DNA of 64,000 nt from Hydrogenophaga sp. PBL-H3 (GCF_010104355.1 NZ_CP044972.1:3100001-3164000); one strand, 5' to 3'. Positions 42,040 to 54,479 are shown, counted from the stretch's first letter. The notes: generated by a model from the letters alone, not told the origin. Translations and numbers: made by a program.

Positions 42040-42849
42040 TCAGGGTTGGCCAAAGCCGTAACGCACGAAGACGGCCTGCGCGGACGGCGCCAGCAAGGCC
42101 TGGGCGAAGGCCTCGGCCGGCGCGGGCGCACCGCGCCGCACGGTGAGGCCGTACGACGCGCCCACCTGCAAGGCGGCGGGCACCTGCACCACCTTCAGAC
42201 GCGACACTTCTCTCTGCGCCGCCACGGCGTTGGTGCAGTAGGTGAGGAACACGTCGGCCTGGCCCTGGTCCATCAACCAGGCGTAGGTGCCCTGGCCAGC
42301 GGGTGGCTTGGGCGAATCGGGGCCGCCGCTGAGCTTGAGCGCCTTGGCGTCGAGCGCGGCATACGCGCCGGCGCGCACGCCATCGGCCTTGCGGAACAGC
42401 TCCCATGCGTAGTCGCCAGACGGGTCGGCCTTGGGCGTGGATGTGCCCAGCTTCACAGCCGGGTTGAGCATCGTCTCCAGCAGGTTCTGTGGCGTGGCGT
42501 TCACGCTGGCCTGCGTGAGCGCGCAAAGACTGTTGCGCACGAACACGGTGGGTGGTGCCCAGCCGCCAGCGACCGCCAGACGCTGCGGGTGCTGGGTGTC
42601 GGCCGAAGCAAACACCTGCGCGCCCTCGCCTTTTTCGATGCGCTCGCGCAGCAGACCCGAAGCGCCGAACGTCAGCGCGATCTTCTGTCCGGTGCGCGCC
42701 TCATGATCACGCGCGATCTCGGTGAACACCTCGCGCAGGCTGCCGGCGGCGTAGACCTGCAGGGGTTCTTTGGTCACTGGAACGGTCTCAGTCGAAGCAC
42801 AACCGGCCAGCGTGGCCAGGGCAACAACTCTCAGGCTTGTGCAGCGCAT
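42040..42849 (-). CDS. ModA-like oxyanion-binding lipoprotein of the tungstate operon
   Basis: The product is 269 residues. The leader ends in the lipobox Leu-Ala-Gly-Cys (Cys17), so it should be lipid-anchored rather than free in the periplasm. The fold is ModA-like: LQVYAAGSLREVFTEIARDHEARTG, TFGASGLLRERIEKGEGAQVFASAD, and a later GTYAWLMDQGQADVFLTYCTNA. It starts 6 bases after tupA, so the operon encodes two different binding proteins. Gram-negative ModA proteins are rarely lipoproteins. Ligand could be molybdate, tungstate or another anion. Confidence 0.8.
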   Translation of the reverse strand: MRCTSLRVVALATLAGCASTETVPVTKEPLQVYAAGSLREVFTEIARDHEARTGQKIALTFGASGLLRERIEKGEGAQVFASADTQHPQRLAVAGGWAPPTVFVRNSLCALTQASVNATPQNLLETMLNPAVKLGTSTPKADPSGDYAWELFRKADGVRAGAYAALDAKALKLSGGPDSPKPPAGQGTYAWLMDQGQADVFLTYCTNAVAAQREVSRLKVVQVPAALQVGASYGLTVRRGAPAPAEAFAQALLAPSAQAVFVRYGFGQP

Positions 42850-42855
42850 CGCGCT

Positions 42856-43668
42856 TCACTTTGTCGCATTGGGGAAAAAGAGCTGTTCGCCGCCGATCTT
42901 GTAGCCAGCAATCGCCGCCTGACCCGCCGCTCCGGTGACCCAGTCCACAAACTTCTGGCCGTCGGCCGTCTTCACCTGCGGGTGTTTGGCCGCGCTCACC
43001 AGCATCACGCCGTACTGGTTGAACAGGCGCTTGTCACCCTCCACCAGCACCACGAGATCGGCGCGGTTCTTGAAGTTGAGCCAGGTGCCACGGTCGGCGA
43101 GCACGTAACCACCGGCGCTGGACGCGATGTTGAGCGCAGGACCCATGCCGCAGCCGCACTCCTTGTAGCCCGATCCCTTGTTCGCGTCGGTGTCGGTCAT
43201 CTTCCAGAAGCGCAGCTCGGCCGCGTGCGTGCCGCTCTTGTCGCCGCGCGAGATGAAGGGCGCATTGGCAGCGGCCACCTTTTTCATGGCGGCCACGATG
43301 TCGTTGCCTTTGGTGGCAGCAGGGTCGGCCTTGGGACCGATCAGCACGAAGTCGTTGTACATGACCTCCTGGCGCTTCGCGGAGAAACCATCAGCCACAA
43401 ACTTCTCTTCGGCCACCTTGTCGTGCACGAACAGCACGTCGGCATCGCCCCGGCGCGCCATGTCGATGGCTTGGCCGGTGCCGAGCGCAACCACCTTCAC
43501 ATCAACGCCGCTGGCCTTTTTGAACTCGGGCAGCAGGTGGGAAAACAGACCCGACTGCTCGGTGGATGTGGTGGACGCCACCACGATGCTTTGCGCCATG
43601 GCGCCCGCGCTGGACAACAGGGCGGCGCCGAGGGCGGCAACACAGGTCAGGCGGCGGAGGGCATTCAC
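42856..43668 (-). CDS. tupA: Tungstate ABC transporter, periplasmic binding protein
   Basis: The product is 270 residues from GTG at 43668, with AAGGAG seven bases upstream. Signal peptide to about 25 (SSAGAMAQ). The TupA fold is recognisable from VVASTTSTEQSGLFSHLLPEF, VVALGTGQAIDMARRGDADVLFVHD and FISRGDKSGTHAAELRFW. TupA binds tungstate with very high selectivity. The gene overlaps tupC by four bases. Confidence 0.9.
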   Translation of the reverse strand: MNALRRLTCVAALGAALLSSAGAMAQSIVVASTTSTEQSGLFSHLLPEFKKASGVDVKVVALGTGQAIDMARRGDADVLFVHDKVAEEKFVADGFSAKRQEVMYNDFVLIGPKADPAATKGNDIVAAMKKVAAANAPFISRGDKSGTHAAELRFWKMTDTDANKGSGYKECGCGMGPALNIASSAGGYVLADRGTWLNFKNRADLVVLVEGDKRLFNQYGVMLVSAAKHPQVKTADGQKFVDWVTGAAGQAAIAGYKIGGEQLFFPNATK

Positions 43669-44429
43669 AAACTTTCTCCTTGAACAAACAAATGGGCCTG
43701 CGGACACAGGGAACGCAGAAGGTCGTGGTTGAAAAAATCGGCCACCGGCAGGTCGGCCAGCAGCCGCCCCTGCTCCAGGTAAATCACGCGGCTGGCCAGG
43801 CGCTTGACCTGGCCGAGGTTGTGGCTGCTGAACACGAGCGTGGGAGCTCGCTCGGGGGTGCCGTGTTCGGGACGGGTGGTGAATTCGGCAATCAGGGCCT
43901 CTACCTCGCGCTTGGCGTGCGGGTCCAGGCTGGCGGTGGGTTCGTCGAGCAGCCACACGTCGGGGCGCAAGGCCCAGGCGCGGGCCAGCGCCACGCGCTG
44001 CTGCTGCCCGCCCGAGAGCGCCCGCGCATTGCGCTCGGCAATGTGCCCCAGCTCCACACGGTCCAGCGCGGCCAGCGCCAGCGCACGCGTCTCGCCCCAG
44101 GCCACGCCCTTGAGCCAGAGCCCGAGCTGTATGTTCAGCCGCGCGCTCAGGCGCAGCATGTGCGGCCGCTGGAACAGCATGGCCACACGCTGCTGGCTTG
44201 ATGCGTGCAACTCGCCACCGCTGATGCTTTGCAGGCTGTGCAAGGTGCGCAGCATGGTGCTCTTGCCGCTGCCGTTGGCGCCCACCAGCGCCACGCGCTC
44301 GCCCGCCTGGATGCGCAGGTAGATGTCGGTCAGGGCATGCAGCCGACCCGAGGACCCCAGGTGCACCTGCACATTGCGCAGGTCGAAACACACGGCGGGT
44401 ACCGACGCCTTCAAGGGCAGGCCGCTCAT
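43665..44429 (-). CDS. tupC: Tungstate ABC transporter, ATPase
   Basis: The product is 254 residues. Walker A GANGSGKST near 49-57, signature LSGGQQQRVA near 138 and Walker B VWLLDEPTASLDP near 158. An insert of His/Pro/Arg-rich residues follows Walker B (TTRPEHGTPERAPT). It overlaps tupB by four bases; the pair should form the TupBC core. Confidence 0.9.
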   Translation of the reverse strand: MSGLPLKASVPAVCFDLRNVQVHLGSSGRLHALTDIYLRIQAGERVALVGANGSGKSTMLRTLHSLQSISGGELHASSQQRVAMLFQRPHMLRLSARLNIQLGLWLKGVAWGETRALALAALDRVELGHIAERNARALSGGQQQRVALARAWALRPDVWLLDEPTASLDPHAKREVEALIAEFTTRPEHGTPERAPTLVFSSHNLGQVKRLASRVIYLEQGRLLADLPVADFFNHDLLRSLCPQAHLFVQGESL

Positions 44430-45163
44430 GGGGTCACCAGTTTCAGCCGGGTCGCATCGGCACTGTCGGCGCGCTCGCGCCAGCGGCTCACCAGCGAGAC
44501 CAGCGCGTTGAGCACCAGAACCACACCCAGCAACACCAGACCCAGGCCAAGCGCCAGCGGCAGATCGCCCTTGCTGGTCTCCAGGGCGATGGCGGTGGTC
44601 ATCACGCGGGTGAAGCCTTCGATGTTGCCGCCCACGATCATCACCGCGCCCACCTCGGACACCGCGCGCCCAAACGCCGTGAGCAGCACCGTGATAAGGG
44701 CGTAACGATCGTCCCAGGCCAGCAGCAGGCTGCGCAGCACCGGGCCCGCGCCCATGGACGAGAGTTGCTCGCCGTGGCTGCGGTCGGCGTCTTCAACCAC
44801 CTGGCGTGTGAGCGCCGTGACCAGCGGCAGCACCAGGCAGGCCTGCGCCAGCACCATGGCCTGAAAGCTGAACAACCAACCCAAAAAACCCAAAGGACCC
44901 GAGCGTGACAGCAAGAGATAGATGACCAGACCGACCACCACCGAGGGCACGGCCAGAAAGGTGTTGAGCAAGGTAAGCACCACGCCGCGCCCCGCAAACC
45001 GGGAGACCGCCAGCCAGGCGCCGAGCACCAGTCCCAGGCCACATGCCAGCAGGCACGCCAGTGCGCTCACCGCCAGGGATCGGGTCACCACGGCCCACAG
45101 GCCCGGATTGCCCGCAATCACCAGTTGCAGTGCGGTGGAGACGCTATCGGAAAAGGTGTTCAT
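44426..45163 (-). CDS. tupB: Tungstate ABC transporter, permease
   Basis: The product is 245 residues from ATG 45163; an upstream in-frame ATG at 45178 adds five residues and neither has a good ribosome-binding site. About five transmembrane helices, with the EAA-like loop (DADRSHGEQLSSMGAGPVLRSLLLAWDDRY) and AFGRAVSEVGAVMIVGGNIEGFTRVMTTAIALETSKGD, typical of TupB. First gene of the operon. Confidence 0.9.
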   Translation of the reverse strand: MNTFSDSVSTALQLVIAGNPGLWAVVTRSLAVSALACLLACGLGLVLGAWLAVSRFAGRGVVLTLLNTFLAVPSVVVGLVIYLLLSRSGPLGFLGWLFSFQAMVLAQACLVLPLVTALTRQVVEDADRSHGEQLSSMGAGPVLRSLLLAWDDRYALITVLLTAFGRAVSEVGAVMIVGGNIEGFTRVMTTAIALETSKGDLPLALGLGLVLLGVVLVLNALVSLVSRWRERADSADATRLKLVTP

Positions 45164-45216
45164 GTGGGCGCTGAGCATAGGGGAAACACCCCTTCGGGCA
45201 GCTACGTACTGACGCG

Positions 45217-45252
45217 GTATGAACCACCGAACATAGGCAATTCATTTCATAC
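45217..45252. promoter_or_regulatory. Candidate operator in the tupB/regulator divergent region
   Basis: GTATGAA at 45217-45223 and its inverse TTCATAC at 45246-45252 are separated by 22 bases, midway between the divergent tupB and regulator genes. The half-sites differ from the ModE operator at 37.8 kb. Plausible site for the regulator at 45317. Confidence 0.35.
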
Positions 45253-45316
45253 GTTGTCTCGCTCGCGCCGCAGCGCTGAACCGAGGCACCATGCGCTTGG
45301 GGCACACTCGCGCTCC

Positions 45317-46444
45317 ATGAAACAGATCGAGTTGTCGTACGCGTTCGCCGCCCGCGCGCCGGGCCGCTCCAGTGGCCATGCGCTGCTGCGCAATCCGATG
45401 ATGGACGTGCTGCAGGCCGTGCACGCCAGCGGCTCCATTTCGGCCGCCGCGCGGCAGTTGAACCTGTCTTACCGCCACGTGTGGGGGCAACTCAAGGACT
45501 GGGAAACCGCCCTGGGCCAGGCACTCGTGTTCTGGGAACGCGGCCAGGCCGCGCGTCTCACGCCGTTTGGCGAACGCTTGCTCATGGCCGAACGGCTGGC
45601 CCAGGCCCGGCTGGGTCCCCAGATCGAAAGCCTGCGTGCCGAGCTCGAACGCGCCTTTGCCCGCGCCTTCGACGACGCCAGCGAGGAAGGCGACAGCGAG
45701 GTGCTGACGCTCTACGCCAGCCACGACCACGCCCTGAGCGCCCTGCAGGAATTCGCCGCCACCCATGCACCGGGGGGCAAGGACACGGGCCGCCTGCACC
45801 TGGACATCCGCTTCTGCGGCAGCGTGGACGCCATTCGTGCGCTCAACGAAGGTCGCTGCGTCGTGGCGGGCTTCCACACCCAGCCCTTTGCCGCTTCGGG
45901 CAGCCAGAGCGCGCGCACCTACCGCCCGATGCTCAAGCCCGGACTGCACAAGATCATCGGCTTTGCGCGCCGTGTCCAGGGTCTGATGGTGGCCCCCGGC
46001 AACCCGCTGCGGCTGCAAGACATGAACGATGTGGCCCGCCTGCAGGCCCGCTTCGTCAACCGCGCGCTGGGCACCGGCACGCGCTTGCTGATGGACGAGC
46101 TGCTCACGCAGTCGCTGCTGATGCCCGAAGACATCACCGGCTTCGAGCACGTGGAGAGTTCACACGCCGCGGTGGCGCAAGCGGTGGCCAGCGGCGCGGC
46201 CGACGTGGGCCTGGGCACCGAATACGCCGCTCGCACCCAGGGCCTGGGTTTTGTGCCGCTCACCGAAGAGCGCTACCTGCTGGTGTGCCTGAAAACCGCC
46301 TTGGAGAAGCCTGCCGTGCAGCGCCTGCTGCAACGCCTGCGCAGCCGCGCCTGGCACGACCAGCTGGCGAGCCTGCCGGGTTATGTGCCTGATCACTGCG
46401 GTGAGGTCGCCGCCATGAAGCGGCTGCTCCCCTGGTGGGATTGA
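45317..46444 (+). CDS. ModE-type HTH regulator fused to a periplasmic-binding-protein-like domain
   Basis: The product is 375 residues from ATG 45317. The N-terminal 110 residues are a ModE/LysR-like winged HTH ([44 protein letters not shown]). The C-terminal 240 residues are a PBP-like ligand domain ([73 protein letters not shown]). There is no TOBE domain, so it probably senses its anion with a binding-protein fold instead. Divergent from tupBCA, which it most likely controls. Confidence 0.82.
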   Translation: MKQIELSYAFAARAPGRSSGHALLRNPMMDVLQAVHASGSISAAARQLNLSYRHVWGQLKDWETALGQALVFWERGQAARLTPFGERLLMAERLAQARLGPQIESLRAELERAFARAFDDASEEGDSEVLTLYASHDHALSALQEFAATHAPGGKDTGRLHLDIRFCGSVDAIRALNEGRCVVAGFHTQPFAASGSQSARTYRPMLKPGLHKIIGFARRVQGLMVAPGNPLRLQDMNDVARLQARFVNRALGTGTRLLMDELLTQSLLMPEDITGFEHVESSHAAVAQAVASGAADVGLGTEYAARTQGLGFVPLTEERYLLVCLKTALEKPAVQRLLQRLRSRAWHDQLASLPGYVPDHCGEVAAMKRLLPWWD

Positions 46445-46449
46445 AGTAC

Positions 46450-46534
46450 CGGGCCCCCACGCTCCCCCGCTGCGCGAGGTCCGCTGCCCCCCGAGGGGGC
46501 TGACCCGGCTTGGGGCGGCCCGGCGCCGGGTCGT
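46450..46534. repeat. Comamonadaceae-type GC-rich palindromic intergenic repeat
   Basis: The run CCCCCACGCTCCCCCGCTGC, then GCCCCCCGAGGGGGC and CCCGGCGCCGGG, contains two strong palindromes. I recognise this composite as a repeat found between convergent genes in many Comamonadaceae genomes. It fills the gap between the convergent regulator and coaBC genes and probably works as a bidirectional terminator. Confidence 0.65.
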
Positions 46535-47761
46535 TCAGTGCGCCAGCCGCCGCGCGATCTCGGCAACGAGCCGACGCGCCAGCGCCAGTTTCGAAGCCCG
46601 CGGCAATTCCAGCGTGCCGTGCGCATCCACCAGCAGCAACGCGTTGTCGTCCTGCCCGAAGGTGTCTGGTCCGATGTTGCCCACCAGTAGCGGCACGCCC
46701 TTTCGTGCGCGCTTGGCCTGCGCGTGGACCAGCAGGTCGTGGCTCTCGGCAGCGAAGCCCACGCAGTACAGCACGCCGCTCTGCGCACGCGGGCTGGCGG
46801 CAATGCCGGCCAGGATGTCGGGGTTCTCAACGAACGACAGTGTGGGCACCTCGCCCGAACCGTCCTTCTTGATCTTCTGGTCCATCATCTGCGCCGGACG
46901 CCAGTCGGCCACGGCAGCAGCCGAGACAAACACCGTGGCGCTCTGGGCCAGGTGGTCCAGCGTTTTCTGCATGTTCAATGCCGACTTCACGTTGACCCGC
47001 CCCACGCCGCGCGGCGTGGGCAGACCCACCGGACCGGCCACCAGCGTCACATGGGCGCCGGCCTCGTGCGCCGCGCGGGCGATGGCAAAGCCCATCTTGC
47101 CGCTGGAGAGGTTGGTCAGGCCCCGCACCGGGTCGATGGCTTCAAAGGTGGGCCCTGCGCTCACCAGCACATGCTGACCTGCGAGCACTTTGGGCGTGAA
47201 GAACCGGATCAGGTCGTACAGCAACTCGTCGGGCTCCAGCATGCGACCGTCACCGGTTTCGCCGCAAGCCTGCTCACCCGCGCCCACGTCGAGCACGGTG
47301 GCGCCGTCGGCGCGCAGCTGTTCGATGTTGCGCAGCGTGGCGGGGTGCGACCACATTTCGCGGTTCATGGCAGGCGCCAGGATCAGCGGCACGCTCTCGA
47401 TGGGGCGCGCCAGGCACATCAGGGAAAGCAGTTCGTCGGCCCGCCCATGCACCAGCTTGGCCATGAAATCGGCACTGGCCGGGGCCACCACGATGGCGTC
47501 GGCCTCGCGGCTGAGGTTGATGTGGGGCATGTTGTTGTCGGCCCCGCCCGAGGTGCGCGCGTCCCACTGCGAGGTGAAGACCGGCCGCCCCGAGAGCGCC
47601 TGCATGGTCACAGCGGTCATGAACTGCTCGGCCGCTTCGGTCATGACCACCTGCACGGTGGCGCCCTCTTTCACCAGCGCCCGGCAGAGTTCGGCCGCCT
47701 TGTAGCACGCAATGCCGCCCGATAGGCCCAGGACGATGTGTTTTCCAGCGAGTTCGTTCAT
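46535..47761 (-). CDS. coaBC: Phosphopantothenoylcysteine decarboxylase/synthase
   Basis: The product is 408 residues from the ATG at 47761. Bifunctional coenzyme A synthesis. The N-terminal FMN-binding CoaC part (to about 190) has the [19 protein letters not shown] lead, the substrate-binding PAMNREMW and [17 protein letters not shown]. The C-terminal CoaB part (to the end) has [30 protein letters not shown]. Housekeeping, divergent from pyrG. Confidence 0.95.
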   Translation of the reverse strand: MNELAGKHIVLGLSGGIACYKAAELCRALVKEGATVQVVMTEAAEQFMTAVTMQALSGRPVFTSQWDARTSGGADNNMPHINLSREADAIVVAPASADFMAKLVHGRADELLSLMCLARPIESVPLILAPAMNREMWSHPATLRNIEQLRADGATVLDVGAGEQACGETGDGRMLEPDELLYDLIRFFTPKVLAGQHVLVSAGPTFEAIDPVRGLTNLSSGKMGFAIARAAHEAGAHVTLVAGPVGLPTPRGVGRVNVKSALNMQKTLDHLAQSATVFVSAAAVADWRPAQMMDQKIKKDGSGEVPTLSFVENPDILAGIAASPRAQSGVLYCVGFAAESHDLLVHAQAKRARKGVPLLVGNIGPDTFGQDDNALLLVDAHGTLELPRASKLALARRLVAEIARRLAH

Positions 47762-47837
47762 GGGCGCAATGTAGCAGTTCGACCCCAGCCACGAGGCCAG
47801 CCGGGTGGGGGCTGCGGAGGAGGATGGGGGCGCCATT

Positions 47838-49555
<1,718 letters not shown>

Positions 49556-49568
49556 ACGAGTACCCACC

Positions 49569-50426
49569 ATGAAACTCTGCGGCTTCGACATCGGGCTGAA
49601 CCAGCCCTTCTTCCTGATCGCCGGCCCCTGCGTGATCGAGTCCGAGCAGCTGCAGATGGACGTGGCCGGCCAGCTGAAAGAAATCACCGGCAGCCTGGGC
49701 ATTCCTTTCATCTTCAAGAGCAGCTTCGACAAGGCCAACCGCAGCAGCGGCACCAGTTACCGCGGCCCGGGCCGTGACAAAGGCCTGGAGATCCTGGCCA
49801 AGGTCAGGCGTGAACTGGGCGTGCCGGTGCTCACCGACGTGCACAGCGAAGACGACATTGCAGACGCCTCGCGTGTGGTCGACGTGCTGCAGACGCCTGC
49901 CTTCCTGTGCCGCCAGACCGATTTCATCCGCGCCGTCGCCCAGAGCGGCAAGCCGGTGAACATCAAGAAGGGCCAGTTCCTCGCGCCGCACGACATGAAG
50001 AACGTGATCGACAAGGCCCGCGCGGCCGCCAGGGAAGCCGGCCTGAATGAAGACAACTTCATGGCCTGCGAACGCGGTGCCAGCTTCGGCTACAACAACC
50101 TCGTGAGCGACATGCGTTCGCTCTCGATCATGCGAGAGACCGGTGCGCCGGTGGTGTTCGACGCCACGCACAGCGTGCAACTGCCCGGCGGGCAAGGCAC
50201 CAGCAGCGGCGGCCAGCGCGAGATGGTGCCGGTGCTGGCGCGCGCGGCTGTGGCCGTGGGCGTGGCCGGCCTCTTCATGGAAACCCACCCCGACCCCGCC
50301 AATGCCATGAGCGATGGCCCCAATGCCGTGCCGCTCAAGCATATGAAAGCGCTGCTGGAAACGCTGCTGGCGCTGGATGCCGTGACGAAGAAGAACGGTT
50401 TTCTTGAAGAGGCGTTCAACACATGA
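49569..50426 (+). CDS. kdsA: 3-deoxy-8-phosphooctulonate synthase
   Basis: The product is 285 residues. It condenses phosphoenolpyruvate with arabinose-5-phosphate for lipopolysaccharide Kdo. Family segments are [52 protein letters not shown] and [13 protein letters not shown]-type [13 protein letters not shown]. Starts 13 bases after pyrG and its stop overlaps the next gene by four. Confidence 0.96.
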   Translation: MKLCGFDIGLNQPFFLIAGPCVIESEQLQMDVAGQLKEITGSLGIPFIFKSSFDKANRSSGTSYRGPGRDKGLEILAKVRRELGVPVLTDVHSEDDIADASRVVDVLQTPAFLCRQTDFIRAVAQSGKPVNIKKGQFLAPHDMKNVIDKARAAAREAGLNEDNFMACERGASFGYNNLVSDMRSLSIMRETGAPVVFDATHSVQLPGGQGTSSGGQREMVPVLARAAVAVGVAGLFMETHPDPANAMSDGPNAVPLKHMKALLETLLALDAVTKKNGFLEEAFNT

Positions 50427-50836
50427 ACCTGCCGCCCCGCGAGGTCATCACGCAGGTCGTGCGCGACGTGCTGCCGGATGCACGCTCGGCATGGCTGTTC
50501 GGCAGTGCGGCCAAAGGCACCTGGCGCGAAGGCAGTGACATCGATCTGGCGGTCAGCATGCCGCGACCTTTCACCGCTACCGCGCGAATGGGCGCCGCTG
50601 AACGGATGATCGCGGCGCTGGGCATCGAAGTCGATCTGCTCGACTTCGACCAGATGCACACCGTGATGCAGGCGCAGATCATCGACACAGGCCATCTCCT
50701 GTTCAGCCAGGATCCGGTCGCACTGGCGCAGTACCAAGGCTTTCTGCACACCGAGTACCAGAACATCCAGCAATGGCGTCAGCCCATGATGGCGCAGATG
50801 GCCAGACGCCTGGCCGGCGAGGACGTGTCTCGATGA
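50423..50836 (+). CDS. mntA: MntA-type minimal nucleotidyltransferase antitoxin
   Basis: The product is 137 residues. The nucleotidyltransferase motif GS-x10-DxD is in [19 protein letters not shown] near residues 27-42. MntA antitoxins of the HepT/MntA family neutralise HEPN toxins by adding AMP to them. It overlaps kdsA by four bases, so it depends on a housekeeping transcript. The adjacent toxin gene is truncated. Confidence 0.85.
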   Translation: MNLPPREVITQVVRDVLPDARSAWLFGSAAKGTWREGSDIDLAVSMPRPFTATARMGAAERMIAALGIEVDLLDFDQMHTVMQAQIIDTGHLLFSQDPVALAQYQGFLHTEYQNIQQWRQPMMAQMARRLAGEDVSR

Positions 50837-51051
50837 GCGCTCGCGAGGTGTTTGCAATCTTGGGCCAGCGAGGCTTGCTGACGCCAGACCTCGTGGTGCA
50901 ACTGCAGCACATGGTTGGGTTCCGCAACATCGCGGTACACGAGTACGACACGCTGGACATGACAATCGCAGTGCGCGTGATCACGCACGACATCGACAGC
51001 CTGCGCCAGTTGGCCGGCCACCTGCTCCAGCGTTACCTTTCTTCCACCTGA
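50833..51051 (+). pseudogene. hepT: HepT (HEPN) toxin, N-terminally truncated
   Basis: The 72 residues from ATG 50833 match only the C-terminal half of HepT: REVFAILGQRGLLTPDLVVQLQHMVGFRNIAVHEYDTLD. The RNase-type R-x4-H motif is present (Arg36 to His41 region, FRNIAVHEY). Full HepT has about 130-145 residues and its first helices, lost here, form part of the dimer. The stop of mntA overlaps this ATG, so a deletion seems to have joined the two genes. The remnant toxin is probably non-functional. Confidence 0.65.
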
Positions 51052-51059
51052 TTTTTTGA

Positions 51060-52367
<1,308 letters not shown>

Positions 52368-52376
52368 TTTCGACCC

Positions 52377-52661
52377 ATGGCCAACCGCTTCATCCCTGCC
52401 CTGCTGATCGCGCTGCTGCTCGTGCTGCACGCCCAGCTGTGGTTCGGGCGGGGCAGTGTGCCGAAGGTGGCGGGCATGAAGCAGCAGCTCGTTGCGCAGG
52501 AGCAGGTCAACCGCGATGCGCAGCAGCGCAACGACCAGCTGATGAGCGAGGTGCGTGACCTGCAAGAGGGCCTGGACATGGTCGAGGAACTCGCCCGCGC
52601 GGAGCTGGGCATGGTCAAGCCCAACGAAATCTTCGTGCAGATCGCGCAGAACAAGCGCTGA
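52377..52661 (+). CDS. ftsB: Cell-division protein FtsB
   Basis: The product is 94 residues. One transmembrane helix (about 6-20, IPALLIALLLVLHAQLW) followed by a coiled coil (about 28-70), the usual FtsB shape. It joins FtsL and FtsQ in the septal complex. The eno-ftsB neighbourhood is conserved in proteobacteria. Confidence 0.92.
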   Translation: MANRFIPALLIALLLVLHAQLWFGRGSVPKVAGMKQQLVAQEQVNRDAQQRNDQLMSEVRDLQEGLDMVEELARAELGMVKPNEIFVQIAQNKR

Positions 52662-52665
52662 CGCC

Positions 52666-53346
52666 ATGGCGGCCGTCACGGTGGCACTGCTCGGTGGCGA
52701 GTCCAGCGGCAAGACCACACTGGGCGTGGCCCTCGCCCAACACCTCAATGCCCTGGGCATAACCACCACGCTCGTGCCCGAGCACCTGCGCGCCTGGTGC
52801 GAACGCGAGGGCCGCGCGCCACTGGCGCAAGAGCAGGCGGGCATCGCCCAAGAACAGACCCGGTGGATCGAGGCGGCCGCGAACAGCGGAGCCCAGGTGG
52901 TTGTGGTCGACACCACGGCGCTGGTGGTCTCGGCCTACAGCGAACTCGTGTTCAACGACACCTCGCTGCACGCGCCCGCGCTGGCGCAACAAAGGCGAAT
53001 CCGGCTCACGCTGCTGATGGGGCTGGACTTCCCCTGGCAAGCCGACGGTCTGTTCCGCGAGGGTCCAGCTGCGCGGGCCGCCATCGACGCCGTGCTGCGC
53101 CGCGAGTTGCATGCGGCGGGCATCGCATTCCAGACGGTCTATGGATCGCCAGCGGAGCGACTGCAGCATGCGCTTCGCGCGGTGGGCGTTCAGCTGGGCC
53201 GCTTTCTGGTGGCGGGCGATCCGATGCTGGAGACCGGCTCGGGCCGGTGGACCTGCGAGAACTGCAGCGACCCCGAGTGCGAGCGGCGCCTGTTCAGCGG
53301 ACTGCTGGGTTCTGGTTCGAGCCAGCACTCCCTCGGTTCAAGCTAG
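52666..53346 (+). CDS. NadR/Ttd14-like AAA ATPase
   Basis: The product is 226 residues from ATG 52666, 4 bases after ftsB. P-loop GGESSGKTTL near residues 10-19 and a Walker-B-like VVVVDTTAL near 75. The family covers the kinase domain of NadR and related ATPases. C-terminal cysteines (WTCENCSDPEC) may bind zinc. The final serine-rich residues come from the start of the intergenic repeat region. Function not assigned. Confidence 0.7.
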   Translation: MAAVTVALLGGESSGKTTLGVALAQHLNALGITTTLVPEHLRAWCEREGRAPLAQEQAGIAQEQTRWIEAAANSGAQVVVVDTTALVVSAYSELVFNDTSLHAPALAQQRRIRLTLLMGLDFPWQADGLFREGPAARAAIDAVLRRELHAAGIAFQTVYGSPAERLQHALRAVGVQLGRFLVAGDPMLETGSGRWTCENCSDPECERRLFSGLLGSGSSQHSLGSS

Positions 53347-53375
53347 CGCACTTTCCCTTCGAGTCAACCCTCCCT

Positions 53376-53446
53376 CCGTTCGGGCTGAGCCTGTCGAAGC
53401 CTTGCACAGGTGTTGGTGGGCCCTTCGACAAGCTCAGGGCGAACGG
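53376..53446. repeat. REP-type inverted pair between convergent genes
   Basis: Left arm 53376-53401 (CCGTTCGGGCTGAGC...) and right arm 53419-53446 (...AGCTCAGGGCGAACGG) are near-complementary, separated by 17 bases. The core GCTTGTCGAAGG / CCTTCGACAAGC with flanking GCCCTGA is a repeat widespread in proteobacterial intergenic regions. Lies between a plus-strand gene and the convergent hslO, so it probably ends both transcripts. Confidence 0.8.
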
Positions 53447-53501
53447 GAATGGGCCCCGTACCGAGGGAAAACAGCGATTGCCCGGCGCGAAGCCCGGACG
53501 A

Positions 53502-54479
53502 TCAGTGCTTCTGGTCGCTGGCCGGCTGCTGGATTTCGGGTTGCAGGAACACCTGGGCCGCGTCCACCGGATCAAACCGGTATTGCGCTCCACAGAACTC
53601 ACACCCCACCTCCACCTGCCCCTGCTCGCTCAAGATCGATTCGATCTCGTCACGGCCCAGGCTGCGCAGCATGTTGCTCACGCGCTCGCGCGAGCAGGTG
53701 CAAGCAAAGCGTGGACCGTCCTCGCCCGTCATGGGCTCGAAGCGGCGCACGTCTTCTTCCCAGAACAGTCGGTGCAGGATGGTGTCGGCATCCAGCGTGA
53801 GCAGCTCTTCCCGTTTGAGGCTGGACGCGAGGATGGCGATGCGGTTGTAGTCTTCGTTCAGGCCGATCTGGTCTTCGTCGCGAGCACCCGACTGGCCCGC
53901 GAGGTTGCCACTGCCCTGCAATGGCAAGCGCTGGATCAGCAGGCCGGCGGCCACGTGTTCGTTGGCTGCGAGCACCAGCCGCGTGTCGAGCTGCTCGCTC
54001 TGCAGCATGTAGTGCTCGATCACCTCGCTGAGCTTCTCCAGCTTTTCGCGCTGGTCGCCATACAGGGGCACCACGCCCTGGTACGGCTGCTGGCCCGGCA
54101 GACGGTCCTTGGGGTCGAGCGTGATGGCGCAGCGCCCCTGGTTCGTCACGTTGACCATGTGCGAGAGCGGCGCATCGGGCGCCACGTCACCCATCACGGT
54201 GGCGGTGGCGCGCAGGCGCAGATCGGGCTGCACCTCGGCCACGGCCAGCTTCACCGGCCCGTCTCCCATGATCTGCATGATGAGCGCGCCGTTGAACTTG
54301 ATGTTGGCCTGCATCAGCGTGGCTGCGGCCGTCATCTCGCCCAGCAGTTCGGTCACGGCCGTGGGGTAGCCGCCACCGTCGCGGTGGCGTTGCAGGATTT
54401 CTTGCCAAGCGTCGGTCAGGCGCACCAGCATGCCGCGCACCGGCAGGCCTTCAAAGACGAATTTATGGAGTTCGGACAA
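53502..54479 (-). CDS. hslO: Redox-regulated chaperone Hsp33
   Basis: The product is 325 residues. In oxidising conditions the zinc-bound cysteines form disulfides and activate the holdase. The four cysteines are visible: CTC in FACTCSRERV and CEFC in GCEFCGAQ. The N-terminal domain has FKFNGALIMQIMGDGPVKLAVAE. The linker and C-terminal tail are slightly long but normal for Burkholderiales. Confidence 0.95.
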   Translation of the reverse strand: MSELHKFVFEGLPVRGMLVRLTDAWQEILQRHRDGGGYPTAVTELLGEMTAAATLMQANIKFNGALIMQIMGDGPVKLAVAEVQPDLRLRATATVMGDVAPDAPLSHMVNVTNQGRCAITLDPKDRLPGQQPYQGVVPLYGDQREKLEKLSEVIEHYMLQSEQLDTRLVLAANEHVAAGLLIQRLPLQGSGNLAGQSGARDEDQIGLNEDYNRIAILASSLKREELLTLDADTILHRLFWEEDVRRFEPMTGEDGPRFACTCSRERVSNMLRSLGRDEIESILSEQGQVEVGCEFCGAQYRFDPVDAAQVFLQPEIQQPASDQKH

